From IMG/VR virus record IMGVR_UViG_3300022935_002487, positions 1-21,930 of that record: a stretch of 21,930 nucleotides of DNA; one strand, written 5' to 3'. Shown piece by piece: positions 6,082 through 12,516 of the stretch. A program made the position numbers and the translations under genes. Each line of letters opens with the position of its first letter. Positions within the stretch are counted from its first letter, which is position 1. Under the pieces are notes generated by a model. That model was not told the DNA's origin. It did no database searches and worked only from the letters and a program-made list of their open reading frames with translations. This DNA is from a virus.

Positions 6082-6776
6082 TGGAAGAAATGATCGAATA
6101 CTTCAAAACAATGATTACACCACCCGTAGAAGACGCTTGTGTCATCGTAGGGAAACCCTCAGAAATAGATTACGAAAAGTACCGTACCATCGAGGGTGCA
6201 AGTATAGTCCCCCTCTACGATCCTGTCGCTCATGGGATTATTCTGTTAGATGAGCCAACAGAAGAAGAAGCTCAAAAACTCATGGCTATTCTAAAACCTG
6301 GCGGTCATATCGTACTTATCCCCAAAGACATAGGGTACAAAGGTGTGATCGCTCTTGAAGATCAAGGTTTTGAAGTGAGAGACGCTATCTTTGTAGGAGA
6401 AAACTCTGATGATTTCTATTACACATCTAAAGCGAGTCGATCTGAGAGAGAAGCAGGCTTGAGGTCTGAAGATGATAGCCGAGCTAATGTTCACCCAACT
6501 GTTAAGCCTATCGACATTATGGAGTGGTGTGCTAGAGACATAGCCCCTAACTCTAAAGTCGTAGACCCATTTCTTGGGAGTGGAACTACGGGTATTGCTA
6601 TGAGCCGTCTAGGACATGATTTTGTAGGTATAGAGCTGAACCCCGAATATGCAAAGATATGTGAGGGTAGGATTAGGCATTGGATGCCTATTGGCTCAGA
6701 AATAGTATCAGAAGCTGAAGTCGGTAAAGCCGAAGCTCAAGAGGGAGACACTATTTCCATCTTCGACTTGTTTTGA
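6081..6776 (+). CDS. DNA methyltransferase SAM-binding subunit with degenerate catalytic half
   Basis: The 231-residue protein has the C-terminal half of a beta-class methyltransferase: YYTSKASRSEREAGL (113-127), HPTVKP (138-143) and the SAM-binding loop VVDPFLGSGTTG (160-171). GIELNPEYAKIC follows. Ahead of this, residues 15-105 look like a worn-down N-terminal methyltransferase half: LMAILKPGGHIVLIP and IALEDQGFEVRDAIF match the family, but LLDEPTEE stands where DPPY should be. It therefore binds SAM but lacks the catalytic tetrad, complementary to the proteins at 4449 and 5024. The C-terminus, after a Glu/Ala linker, is SIFDLF, which resembles the sliding-clamp-binding motif. It starts in a TAATG overlap and ends one base from a convergent gene at 6778, with no room for a separate terminator. 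Confidence 0.86.
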   Translation: MEEMIEYFKTMITPPVEDACVIVGKPSEIDYEKYRTIEGASIVPLYDPVAHGIILLDEPTEEEAQKLMAILKPGGHIVLIPKDIGYKGVIALEDQGFEVRDAIFVGENSDDFYYTSKASRSEREAGLRSEDDSRANVHPTVKPIDIMEWCARDIAPNSKVVDPFLGSGTTGIAMSRLGHDFVGIELNPEYAKICEGRIRHWMPIGSEIVSEAEVGKAEAQEGDTISIFDLF

Positions 6777-6777
6777 C

Positions 6778-7221
6778 TTAAAGTCCTGTCTTTGTTTTGA
6801 GTTCCCAAGGACCCCAATGTCCATGTGTTGAGATCATTTCTGAGAACTCAAGATGGTCGTAAACATGGGTGTTATTGAAGCGATCTATTTGACCTAGAGC
6901 GTAGTAGACTCGCTTGTCGATTTTGATGTTTCTACCATTAGAAAAGTCGAGTACCTCACCCCCGTCTTCACACCAACAATGTCCATAGGAAATGCCTTGC
7001 AGTTCCCCTTGACCCATGACCTCACCATGAACAAGTCTGAGGTTAGGATTTCGGTACGCATTATCCATGAAGTATTTCCCATTAGCTTCATAACAGTCGC
7101 CAAAGTCAGAGGCTAGTTTCTTCATTTCTGAAGGTCTTACTCGTACTTTCTTCTTGGGAAGCTCATCAAAGATTTCTAAGCCTTCCAGGTATCTGCTTGC
7201 TATTACTTCTGAGAGCTTCAT
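6778..7221 (-). CDS. Hypothetical protein, possible papain-fold Cys-His-Asp hydrolase
   Basis: The 147-residue protein has no certain family. It contains FGDCYEANGKYF (40-51), then LVHGEVMGQGEL, YGHCWCEDG (79-87), EVLDFSNGR (89-97) and VYYALG. The order is Cys at the start of a helix, His in a strand and Asp in the next strand. That is the papain-like arrangement, with C43, H81 and D92 as candidates. Similar small phage proteins of unknown role carry the LVHG...GHAW...D-x-SNG pattern, so a peptidase, deamidase or an inactive relative is possible. I start it at ATG 7221; a TTG two codons upstream is less likely. AAGGGA lies about 12 nt upstream. It follows the membrane-protein gene 13 bases downstream, in the same direction. 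Confidence 0.68.
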   Translation of the reverse strand: MKLSEVIASRYLEGLEIFDELPKKKVRVRPSEMKKLASDFGDCYEANGKYFMDNAYRNPNLRLVHGEVMGQGELQGISYGHCWCEDGGEVLDFSNGRNIKIDKRVYYALGQIDRFNNTHVYDHLEFSEMISTHGHWGPWELKTKTGL

Positions 7222-7234
7222 TTCCAATTATCCC

Positions 7235-8095
7235 TTAGTAAAGAGGTAGCAAAAGCATATTCGCTCTGCGATCACCAAAGCCAAACCATGATTTGAGCTT
7301 ACTCACACCTGTATTGAAAGTGTCAGCAATCCCTCTGCCAATTCCTTTAAGCCCTGACCAAAGCAGACTTGGAAGATCACCGAGCTTAACTCCTGCCCTC
7401 ATAAGAAATGGAAGCAAGTGCTTGTAGAAGAAATTGGTAAGAGCAGTCGCACTCCAACCTAAGAGTTTGATTGCAAGGTATGCGGCGATCACAATCCCAA
7501 GAACTTTTGCTCCTGCTACACTAACTAAAGCTATCAGAGTTTTACCACCAAAAGCGGCACTCCAAAGACCAAGACCACCACCGATAAGAGCGTACAAGAA
7601 AAACTGTGCAAGGTTGTGCTTATCTATGTATTTTCTTGCTTCTTCTAAGTCTGCTTGCCCTTGACTCCACCATTCATAGAAGCCTAGAGGGTCACGATCA
7701 TCATAGTTATCAACCATTTCCTGAATCAAGTCCATCTTGCTCTTAAAAGAACGCTCTCTGTCCACTTTTTCTTTCATTTCTCTGATGAGAGGGTTGTTCT
7801 TGTCGATGAGTTGGTCCATATTATTGTAAAGGTAGAGAATGTCTTCAGGCGATCTGATACCTAAACTCTTAATAACTTTAGAGAAGTTTTTCGGTATGAG
7901 GTCTTCGGTGTTCTCAAGCCCCTGAGCGAAGCCCTCAAAAGCTGTGTTGATTGTTTCCTGTTCAACAGCCTTAGCGTTATTGCTTGTTTTAATGTAAGCA
8001 ATCCGACCAATTTGTTTGGCAAGACGATCTGTGCTCGCTCTCTTGGAAATGCGAGCTTCAAGGTTTCTGATTTCAAGGTGTGATAGTTTTCTCAT
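7235..8095 (-). CDS. Hypothetical two-TM membrane protein with shared N-terminal peptide
   Basis: The 286-residue protein has a charged helical N-terminal two-thirds. Two hydrophobic segments follow at about 163-182 (NLAQFFLYALIGGGLGLW) and 186-214 (LIALVSVAGAKVLGIVIAAY), then an amphipathic tail ending in MLLLPLY. It is probably inserted in a membrane with its long N-terminal part on one side; orientation cannot be told. There is no signal peptide. The first 18 residues (MRKLSHLEIRNLEARISK) match, position by position, those of the otherwise unrelated protein at 21394-21831. The gene has a strong ribosome site (AAAGGAGA, 8 nt from ATG). It could be an internal virion or DNA-injection protein, but nothing in the sequence proves this. 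Confidence 0.72.
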   Translation of the reverse strand: MRKLSHLEIRNLEARISKRASTDRLAKQIGRIAYIKTSNNAKAVEQETINTAFEGFAQGLENTEDLIPKNFSKVIKSLGIRSPEDILYLYNNMDQLIDKNNPLIREMKEKVDRERSFKSKMDLIQEMVDNYDDRDPLGFYEWWSQGQADLEEARKYIDKHNLAQFFLYALIGGGLGLWSAAFGGKTLIALVSVAGAKVLGIVIAAYLAIKLLGWSATALTNFFYKHLLPFLMRAGVKLGDLPSLLWSGLKGIGRGIADTFNTGVSKLKSWFGFGDRRANMLLLPLY

Positions 8096-8159
8096 AAGAT
8101 TAGTCTCCTTTGTCGTATATACTTACGAGTAGGTCATAAAGAAAAAAAAAGGAGGGTAC
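8096..8159. promoter_or_regulatory. Divergent control region with TATA-like box inside an inverted repeat
   Basis: This 64-base gap separates divergent genes and should hold promoters for both. TCGTATATA (8113-8121) lies 47 nt ahead of the plus-strand start at 8160. It is part of a short inverted repeat TCGTA-TATACT-TACGA (8113-8128), so a dimeric protein could cover the box. Each gene has its own strong ribosome site: AAAGGAGA on the minus strand and GGAGG after a 9-A run on the plus strand. Those two sites are complementary only because they face opposite ways. Confidence 0.45.
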
Positions 8160-8813
8160 ATGATACTAGGTTTAGACCCCTCACTCAGAAACTTTGGGTG
8201 GGTTCTCATGGAAGATGACGGTCATTTCTTAGACAAAGGAATGATGTCTACGAAAGCCGACATGATGTTCGTCAATCGCTACATATTTCTTCGAGAGGGC
8301 TTGAGGGAAATAGTACAAACAATCAGATCAAACTACCCTGATAAGAGCCTAAGAGTTGGGATAGAGAGCCCCATCTTTAACGACCTTTATTCAGAGGGTA
8401 TGTACGGCTTATTTCTATATTCTAACGAAGCTCTGATGCTTGAGAAATGTGATACTGTTTACCTCACACCGAACCAAGTGAAAGCTCATGCGTCTTTATT
8501 TCTTAATCGCCCGAAAGGTTGGAAGATGCAGAAAGGCGACATGGTAGACGCTGTAAAGCAAGCGACAGAAGGGCAAGGTGCGAAGCGTTGGAATCACCAC
8601 CAAGCAGACGCTTATTGGGTTGGTCGTACAGCAGGTCGGTTTTGGCAACTCGTTGAGGGGGAACTAGAAATAAGTGACCTCTCAGAGTTGGAAAAAAAGC
8701 ACTTCACCGACTACGAAAAATATGTGCGTGGAAAGAAAGCAGGCAAGGTAAAGCGTAAGGGTATAACCCATAAAGAGAATGACAGATACTTTAGGTGGTC
8801 AGAAGAAAATTAA
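8160..8813 (+). CDS. RuvC-like Holliday junction resolvase (RNase H fold)
   Basis: The 217-residue protein starts MILGLDPSLRNFGW, the first strand of RuvC-family nucleases, with catalytic D6. The second acid is E69 in VGIESPIF. The last cluster is WNHHQADAYWVG, with H146/H147 and D150. The KGDMVDAVKQAT segment (125-136) before it is also usual in this family. All expected metal-binding acids are present, so it should cut four-way junctions symmetrically in DNA recombination or before packaging. The C-terminus (about 175-217) is a Lys/Arg-rich tail beyond the core fold, probably for DNA contact. The ribosome site GGAGG is excellent. It heads the plus-strand recombination cluster, immediately ahead of the RecA-like gene. 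Confidence 0.88.
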   Translation: MILGLDPSLRNFGWVLMEDDGHFLDKGMMSTKADMMFVNRYIFLREGLREIVQTIRSNYPDKSLRVGIESPIFNDLYSEGMYGLFLYSNEALMLEKCDTVYLTPNQVKAHASLFLNRPKGWKMQKGDMVDAVKQATEGQGAKRWNHHQADAYWVGRTAGRFWQLVEGELEISDLSELEKKHFTDYEKYVRGKKAGKVKRKGITHKENDRYFRWSEEN

Positions 8814-8821
8814 GATACAAA

Positions 8822-8851
8822 GACACATATCCTCCTATATAAAGAGGTGTC
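8822..8851 (+). promoter_or_regulatory. Candidate promoter box within an inverted repeat, ahead of the RecA-like gene
   Basis: TCCTATATA (8833-8841) is 48 nt ahead of the ATG at 8881 and includes TATAAA (8838-8843), five of six bases of a sigma-70 -10 box. It is enclosed by complementary arms, GACA with TGTC and CCTC with GAGG, separated by a 5-base bulge. The loop is CTATATAAA. This may be an operator-covered promoter or a transcript hairpin. Confidence 0.35.
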
Positions 8852-8880
8852 CTTAACTCATGCCTCGAAAGGAAATATTC

Positions 8881-10086
8881 ATGGCAAAAGCAAAAGCGAA
8901 AGCGTCAGCTACTAAGAAACCAAAAACCGATCTCATGGCTGCGGCGAAGGCAGTCGCAGGAGCATTAAAAGAAGATCACGTTGTCTCTCTCGACCCCAAC
9001 AGTCTTAAAGAGAGTCGCCCTCACATTTCTACAGGCTCTGTTGCTCTTGACTATCTCATTGGAGGTAAAGAGAATGAGCATGGGGTACGCCCCTGTCCGG
9101 GTATTCCGAAAGGAAATATCACCAACCTTTACGGTCTTGCAGGTGCAGGAAAGACTACGATTGCTCTCCAAACTGCGGCTCAGATTTGTGCCGAAGGTGG
9201 CACTTGTGTTTACATTGATTGGGAGCATGAGGTCGATCACCGATATGCTTCACTCTTAGGTGTTCCTGTTTCAGACCCTACAAAGTTCATGCTCATTCAG
9301 CCCGATACTCTTGAAGCAGGTTTACGCTACCTCTTTACTATGGCTGATGCAGGTGTTGACCTTATCGTGATCGACAGCGTGGGTGCCGCAGTTCCGAAAG
9401 CAATCTTTGACAAGCAAGATGACGGTCCTGCTCCTGTTGGTCTTAATGCTCGTTTGTGGAGTCAATATCTCCCTAAGATCAAGAGCAAGATCAAGTCAAC
9501 AGAGACAGCCATTATCGGTATTTCTCAGCTTCGTGAGTCTATCGGTGGTGGTGGACCCTCTTTCGCAGGTCCTAAGAAAATCCCACAGGGAGGTAAGGCT
9601 TGGTCGTTCTTCTCTACGCTTCAGATTATGCTTCGTGTAGTGGGTAAGGAAAAGGGTAAAGAATGGGACGGTATGCAGGGTAAGGCAGTTGACACCGTTC
9701 TTGGTACTCAAGTGCGAGCCAAGCTCGATAAGTGCAAAGTCTCAGATTCAGCCCACAAAGAGGTCGATTTCTATCTCATGTCGGGTGAGGGTGTCGATAA
9801 TGTTCGTACTATCCTTGAGCTTGGTATCAAGACAGGTGTTGTTAAGAAAGGGGGTGCTTGGTACTCATGGCAGAGTGGTGAAGGAGAGGTTCGTGGTCAA
9901 GGCTTGAACAACTTCAAAGAGTCTTTAACTGATGAACATATCGCAAGCATCTTCGCACAGGTTAAGCCCTACCTCGCTGACCCTAAGAATAGTTCTAGTA
10001 ATGATGAAGCTCCAAGCCTTGAAGAACTTGCTAATATGTCAGAGGAGTCTGATGAGGATTTCCTAGCGAGTCTTGAGGACTTGTAA
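8881..10086 (+). CDS. RecA-like recombinase
   Basis: The 401-residue protein forms ATP-dependent filaments on single-stranded DNA and drives strand exchange. It has Walker A GLAGAGKTT (85-93), the catalytic Glu in YIDWEHEVDHRYA (E115, matching RecA E96), Walker B DLIVIDSVGAA (160-170), and a GISQLRESIGGGG loop region. The PQGGKAWSFFSTLQIMLR block corresponds to RecA GGNALKFYASVRLDIR. The N-terminus is Lys/Ala-rich and the C-terminus acidic, ending in SLEDL; acidic tails regulate RecA and T4 UvsX loading. I start it at ATG 8881, with AAGGA 8 nt upstream. An in-frame ATG at 8860 has no ribosome site. The DNA around Walker A is well conserved with cellular RecA, so it is a true RecA relative and not a Sak4-type short ATPase. 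Confidence 0.93.
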   Translation: MAKAKAKASATKKPKTDLMAAAKAVAGALKEDHVVSLDPNSLKESRPHISTGSVALDYLIGGKENEHGVRPCPGIPKGNITNLYGLAGAGKTTIALQTAAQICAEGGTCVYIDWEHEVDHRYASLLGVPVSDPTKFMLIQPDTLEAGLRYLFTMADAGVDLIVIDSVGAAVPKAIFDKQDDGPAPVGLNARLWSQYLPKIKSKIKSTETAIIGISQLRESIGGGGPSFAGPKKIPQGGKAWSFFSTLQIMLRVVGKEKGKEWDGMQGKAVDTVLGTQVRAKLDKCKVSDSAHKEVDFYLMSGEGVDNVRTILELGIKTGVVKKGGAWYSWQSGEGEVRGQGLNNFKESLTDEHIASIFAQVKPYLADPKNSSSNDEAPSLEELANMSEESDEDFLASLEDL

Positions 10087-10343
10087 TGAGGTACATTCTT
10101 CCTGTTCTCTTATTTCTGATCTTAGGGGGTATGTTTCACTTGCCTCAAGAAGACCCAAGCAAGATCAAGATTATTGTCTGTAAAGACGAGGTTAAACGAC
10201 TCTTTTTCGCAGGTGAGGAGTACCATTTCCTCAAGTACCAAGAGATGTTTGACAGAGATCAATGTAATACAAGAATCATAGCCTATAGCAAGTGGGAAAA
10301 GACACTCAAGGTTTTCCAAAAACGGGCTACTAAACCTCTATAA
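10086..10343 (+). CDS. Small membrane-anchored or exported protein
   Basis: The 85-residue protein starts in a TAATG overlap with the RecA-like gene, whose last codons supply a GAGG ribosome site. The N-terminus MRYILPVLLFLILGGMF is a hydrophobic segment that could be a signal anchor. The following 65 residues are charged and hydrophilic, with just two cysteines (C32, C60) that could pair if the domain is periplasmic. No signal-peptidase motif is clear. No family is recognised. Its place inside a recombination cluster does not explain a membrane role. Possibilities include superinfection exclusion or membrane tethering. Confidence 0.62.
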   Translation: MRYILPVLLFLILGGMFHLPQEDPSKIKIIVCKDEVKRLFFAGEEYHFLKYQEMFDRDQCNTRIIAYSKWEKTLKVFQKRATKPL

Positions 10344-10347
10344 AATC

Positions 10348-10382
10348 TTATATGTTCTCTTATGCGAAAGGAGAACATATGA
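10348..10382 (+). promoter_or_regulatory. Strong hairpin burying the ribosome site and start codon of the Rad50-like gene
   Basis: ATGTTCTC (10352-10359) pairs perfectly with GAGAACAT (10371-10378). The stem extends outward by T-A, A-T, T-G and T-A to 12 pairs. The 3' arm holds part of the AGGAGA ribosome site and the start codon ATG (10379-10381). Translation would need the hairpin opened, for example by a coupled ribosome, a protein or a change of conditions. TATA-like sequences (TATAAA at 10339, TTATAT at 10348) in the same gap may be a promoter. Confidence 0.6.
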
Positions 10383-11512
10383 AGCTAAAAGTAGACAACT
10401 TTCAGTCTATTAAGAGTGCTGAGATAGAGGTCAAAGGACTGACCGTTATCACAGGCGAGAATAGCATTGGTAAATCAGCCCTAGCGAGAGCATTTAATGG
10501 GGTTTTCACTAACTTGAGGGGTGATGCTCATGTCCGTAATGGAGAGAGCCATTCCTCAGTTTTAGTGACGTTTGATGACGGCAATGAAGTGCTTTGGGAA
10601 AAGGGCAAGAAAGTAAATCGCTACGTTGTCAATGGGAAAGAAATAAGCAAGGTAGGAAGTGGCGTTCCTGATGAAGTAAAAGACTTAGGCATAAAGTCCG
10701 TCACAATAGACGGAAAGGAAGTCTACCCTCAGATAGCCAAGCAGTTTCAGAATATATTTCTGATCGACCTACCCCCAAGTGCTTTGTCCTCTGCCCTTTC
10801 AGACGTGGAAATGATACAGCAACTTGAGACAGCCTCGGCTAAAGCTCGATCAGAAATAAGAGACATTAAGTCTCGTATGAAAGTAAAGCGTGAGGACTTA
10901 GAGACTGCGAAAAATAACCTCGCTCTCTATGAAGACTTAGACATGAATGTCCTCTCAGACTTTGAGCAAGCAGAACAAAGTCAGATAGAAGCTGAAGGCA
11001 AAGTCACTAAGGCTGAAAGCCTCGCTCTAAAGAAAGACAAGATCAGTAAGCTAATCGAAATAATGGCAGAAGCCAAAGACGTAGAAACCCCTTCTTTCGA
11101 CCTCTCAGAATACGATCAGATCAGCGAGCTTGAAAACCTCTTAAAGCGTAGGAATCAAGTAGTCAATCAGATCGAAGCATTAGAGGAAATAGAGACTAGC
11201 CCGATAAATGTATCTGCCCCCACCCTACCTGAAGTAGATGAGCTTCAAAGATTACTCGACAGAAGAAATAAGATTGGAAGTGCGATTAAAGAACTCATGC
11301 CCCTCTTGACGATGAAGAAAATCGTAGCTCCGACAGACGATTCTGAGATCATTGCTATGCTAGAGCGAAAGCAGAAGCTAGAACTCGGTATCCAACTCGC
11401 AGGTAGAGAAATAGATAAACTCTCTGTCGAAGTAGAAGAAGTCCAAAAAGAAATAAGAAAAGGTGTTTGTCCTATATGTCTAAGGGAAGGAGGTGATTCA
11501 TGCCACGATTAA
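10379..11512 (+). CDS. Rad50/SbcC N-terminal half, ending at the zinc hook
   Basis: The 377-residue protein begins MKLKVDNFQSIKSAEIEV, typical of SMC/Rad50 ATPases. It has Walker A GENSIGKS (26-33) and a Q-loop-like segment near FQNIFLIDLPPSALSSALSD (about 133-151). About 200 residues of charged coiled coil follow. It ends in VCPICLREGG with the zinc-hook CPIC at 364-367, and stops 10 residues later. A complete Rad50/SbcC would return through a second coil to the signature and Walker B motifs. Those are in a separate gene at 15105-15719. The start is ATG 10379, with AGGAG 6 nt upstream; an in-frame ATG at 10352 lacks a ribosome site. Its end overlaps the Mre11 gene by 13 bases. With Mre11 it should process DNA ends. 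Confidence 0.88.
   Translation: MKLKVDNFQSIKSAEIEVKGLTVITGENSIGKSALARAFNGVFTNLRGDAHVRNGESHSSVLVTFDDGNEVLWEKGKKVNRYVVNGKEISKVGSGVPDEVKDLGIKSVTIDGKEVYPQIAKQFQNIFLIDLPPSALSSALSDVEMIQQLETASAKARSEIRDIKSRMKVKREDLETAKNNLALYEDLDMNVLSDFEQAEQSQIEAEGKVTKAESLALKKDKISKLIEIMAEAKDVETPSFDLSEYDQISELENLLKRRNQVVNQIEALEEIETSPINVSAPTLPEVDELQRLLDRRNKIGSAIKELMPLLTMKKIVAPTDDSEIIAMLERKQKLELGIQLAGREIDKLSVEVEEVQKEIRKGVCPICLREGGDSCHD
11487..11497 (+). promoter_or_regulatory. Full-length Shine-Dalgarno site inside zinc-hook codons
   Basis: AAGGAGGTGAT is complementary over 11 bases to the usual 3' end of bacterial 16S rRNA. It lies 2 bases from the Mre11 ATG (6 bases from the AGGAGG core) and also encodes the residues just after the zinc hook of the Rad50 N-half. 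Confidence 0.8.
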
Positions 11513-12474
11513 TATGGAGAACCGATGTCCATATGGGAGATCGAACCCCTAGAAGACGCACAGGAAATTGGACAGAAGACGTAGCCAATAAGTTAAGATG
11601 GATAGGTCAGAAAGCGAAAGAAATAGACGCTGATATAGTCATAGACGGAGGAGACTACTTTGATGTGAAGTCGCCCGTCAAAAACTCACATGGGCTTGTT
11701 CGACTGTCATGTGAAATACACTCAGAATACCCTTGCCCAACTTACGCTCTAGTGGGCAATCACGATGTGAAATACGGCAACATTGACTACCTACCCGAAC
11801 AGCCTCTTGGGGTTATGTTTTCTTCGGGAGTCTTTAAACAGTTTGGTGATGACGAGGAAATAATCTTAGAAGGTGAAGGAGTAAAGGTTAGGGTCGTTGG
11901 AGTCCCCTATCATGGAGTGGAATACGACTTTGATCGGCTCGCAAACATTTCTAAGAAAGACGAGGACTACTTGATTGTCGCTTGTCACCTGCTCGCTAGG
12001 AAAGGCAAGACAGGTTCGATGTTTGAGGGCGAGGATATTGTCGGCTACGATTTCCTCAATAAGAATACAGAGGTAAACGCTTGGATGTTTGGGCATTGGC
12101 ATAAAGACCAAGGCATTTCCAAGCTCAGAAATGGTGCTGTAGTAGTGAACGTAGGCTCTCTGACTAGAGGGTCTTTGCACCTAGATGACTTAGATCGAAA
12201 ACCCTGTATTGTAGAAATAGAAGCCACGAAGCAAGGGCTTAACTTCAAGCGTCACAACGTGCCTGTCCGACCTGCTTCTGTCGCCTTTAAGATTGAACAA
12301 GCAGTGCGAGAAAATGAAGATGTAGATCGCATGGAAGAAATAGTCGAGAAGATGAAGTCTGTAGTGACTGAGGGTTGGGCAGGCAAGTCTCTCATAGATA
12401 AGGTGCGAGAAATGAAGATCGCCAATGAAGTTAAAGAACAAACAATTTTATACTTAGAAAGCGTAGGTAAGTAG
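11500..12474 (+). CDS. Mre11/SbcD-like nuclease (calcineurin-type phosphoesterase)
   Basis: The 324-residue protein carries all five metallophosphoesterase motifs in order: D9 and H11 in RTDVHMGD, D52 in IDGGDYFD, N87-H88 in VGNHD, H163 in VACHLL, and H199/H201 in FGHWHKD. The two bound metals would drive exonuclease and endonuclease cutting of DNA ends in complex with Rad50/SbcC. The C-terminal 70 residues are helical and charged, suitable for binding the Rad50 coil base. The start overlaps the Rad50 N-half by 13 bases and has a near-perfect ribosome site. T4 gp47 and T5 D12 are phage relatives of this enzyme class. The protein is complete, with no missing ligand. Confidence 0.92.
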   Translation: MPRLIWRTDVHMGDRTPRRRTGNWTEDVANKLRWIGQKAKEIDADIVIDGGDYFDVKSPVKNSHGLVRLSCEIHSEYPCPTYALVGNHDVKYGNIDYLPEQPLGVMFSSGVFKQFGDDEEIILEGEGVKVRVVGVPYHGVEYDFDRLANISKKDEDYLIVACHLLARKGKTGSMFEGEDIVGYDFLNKNTEVNAWMFGHWHKDQGISKLRNGAVVVNVGSLTRGSLHLDDLDRKPCIVEIEATKQGLNFKRHNVPVRPASVAFKIEQAVRENEDVDRMEEIVEKMKSVVTEGWAGKSLIDKVREMKIANEVKEQTILYLESVGK

Positions 12475-12504
12475 TCTGATATATATGTCTTGCTTCGGTA
12501 TTAT
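12475..12504 (+). promoter_or_regulatory. Candidate promoter ahead of the Cas4-like gene
   Basis: TCTGATATA (12475-12483) is followed after 15 bases by TATTATAGG. The same 9-mer with 15 bases and TATAAC occurs at 13500-13529. TGATATATA reads as an extended -10 (TGn plus TATATA), 42 nt ahead of the start at 12517. The box sits just after the Mre11 stop. Confidence 0.4.
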
Positions 12505-12516
12505 AGGAGGAACTTT

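Noticed and set aside
4449-6776. Methyltransferase pieces explained as frameshift or assembly errors.
   Set aside because: Every junction has a proper stop-start overlap and ribosome site, and the duplicated copies differ at many synonymous positions and in the whole centre. That is not how sequencing or assembly errors look.
6775-6785. GACTTAAAGTC at the convergent junction 6776/6778 as a terminator.
   Set aside because: The palindrome has a one-base centre and cannot form a hairpin, and there is no U-tract.
8096-8159. Seven-base complementarity CTCCTTT...AAAGGAG taken as a stem-loop.
   Set aside because: These are the two ribosome sites of divergent genes. They would not be on the same transcript if promoters lie between them.
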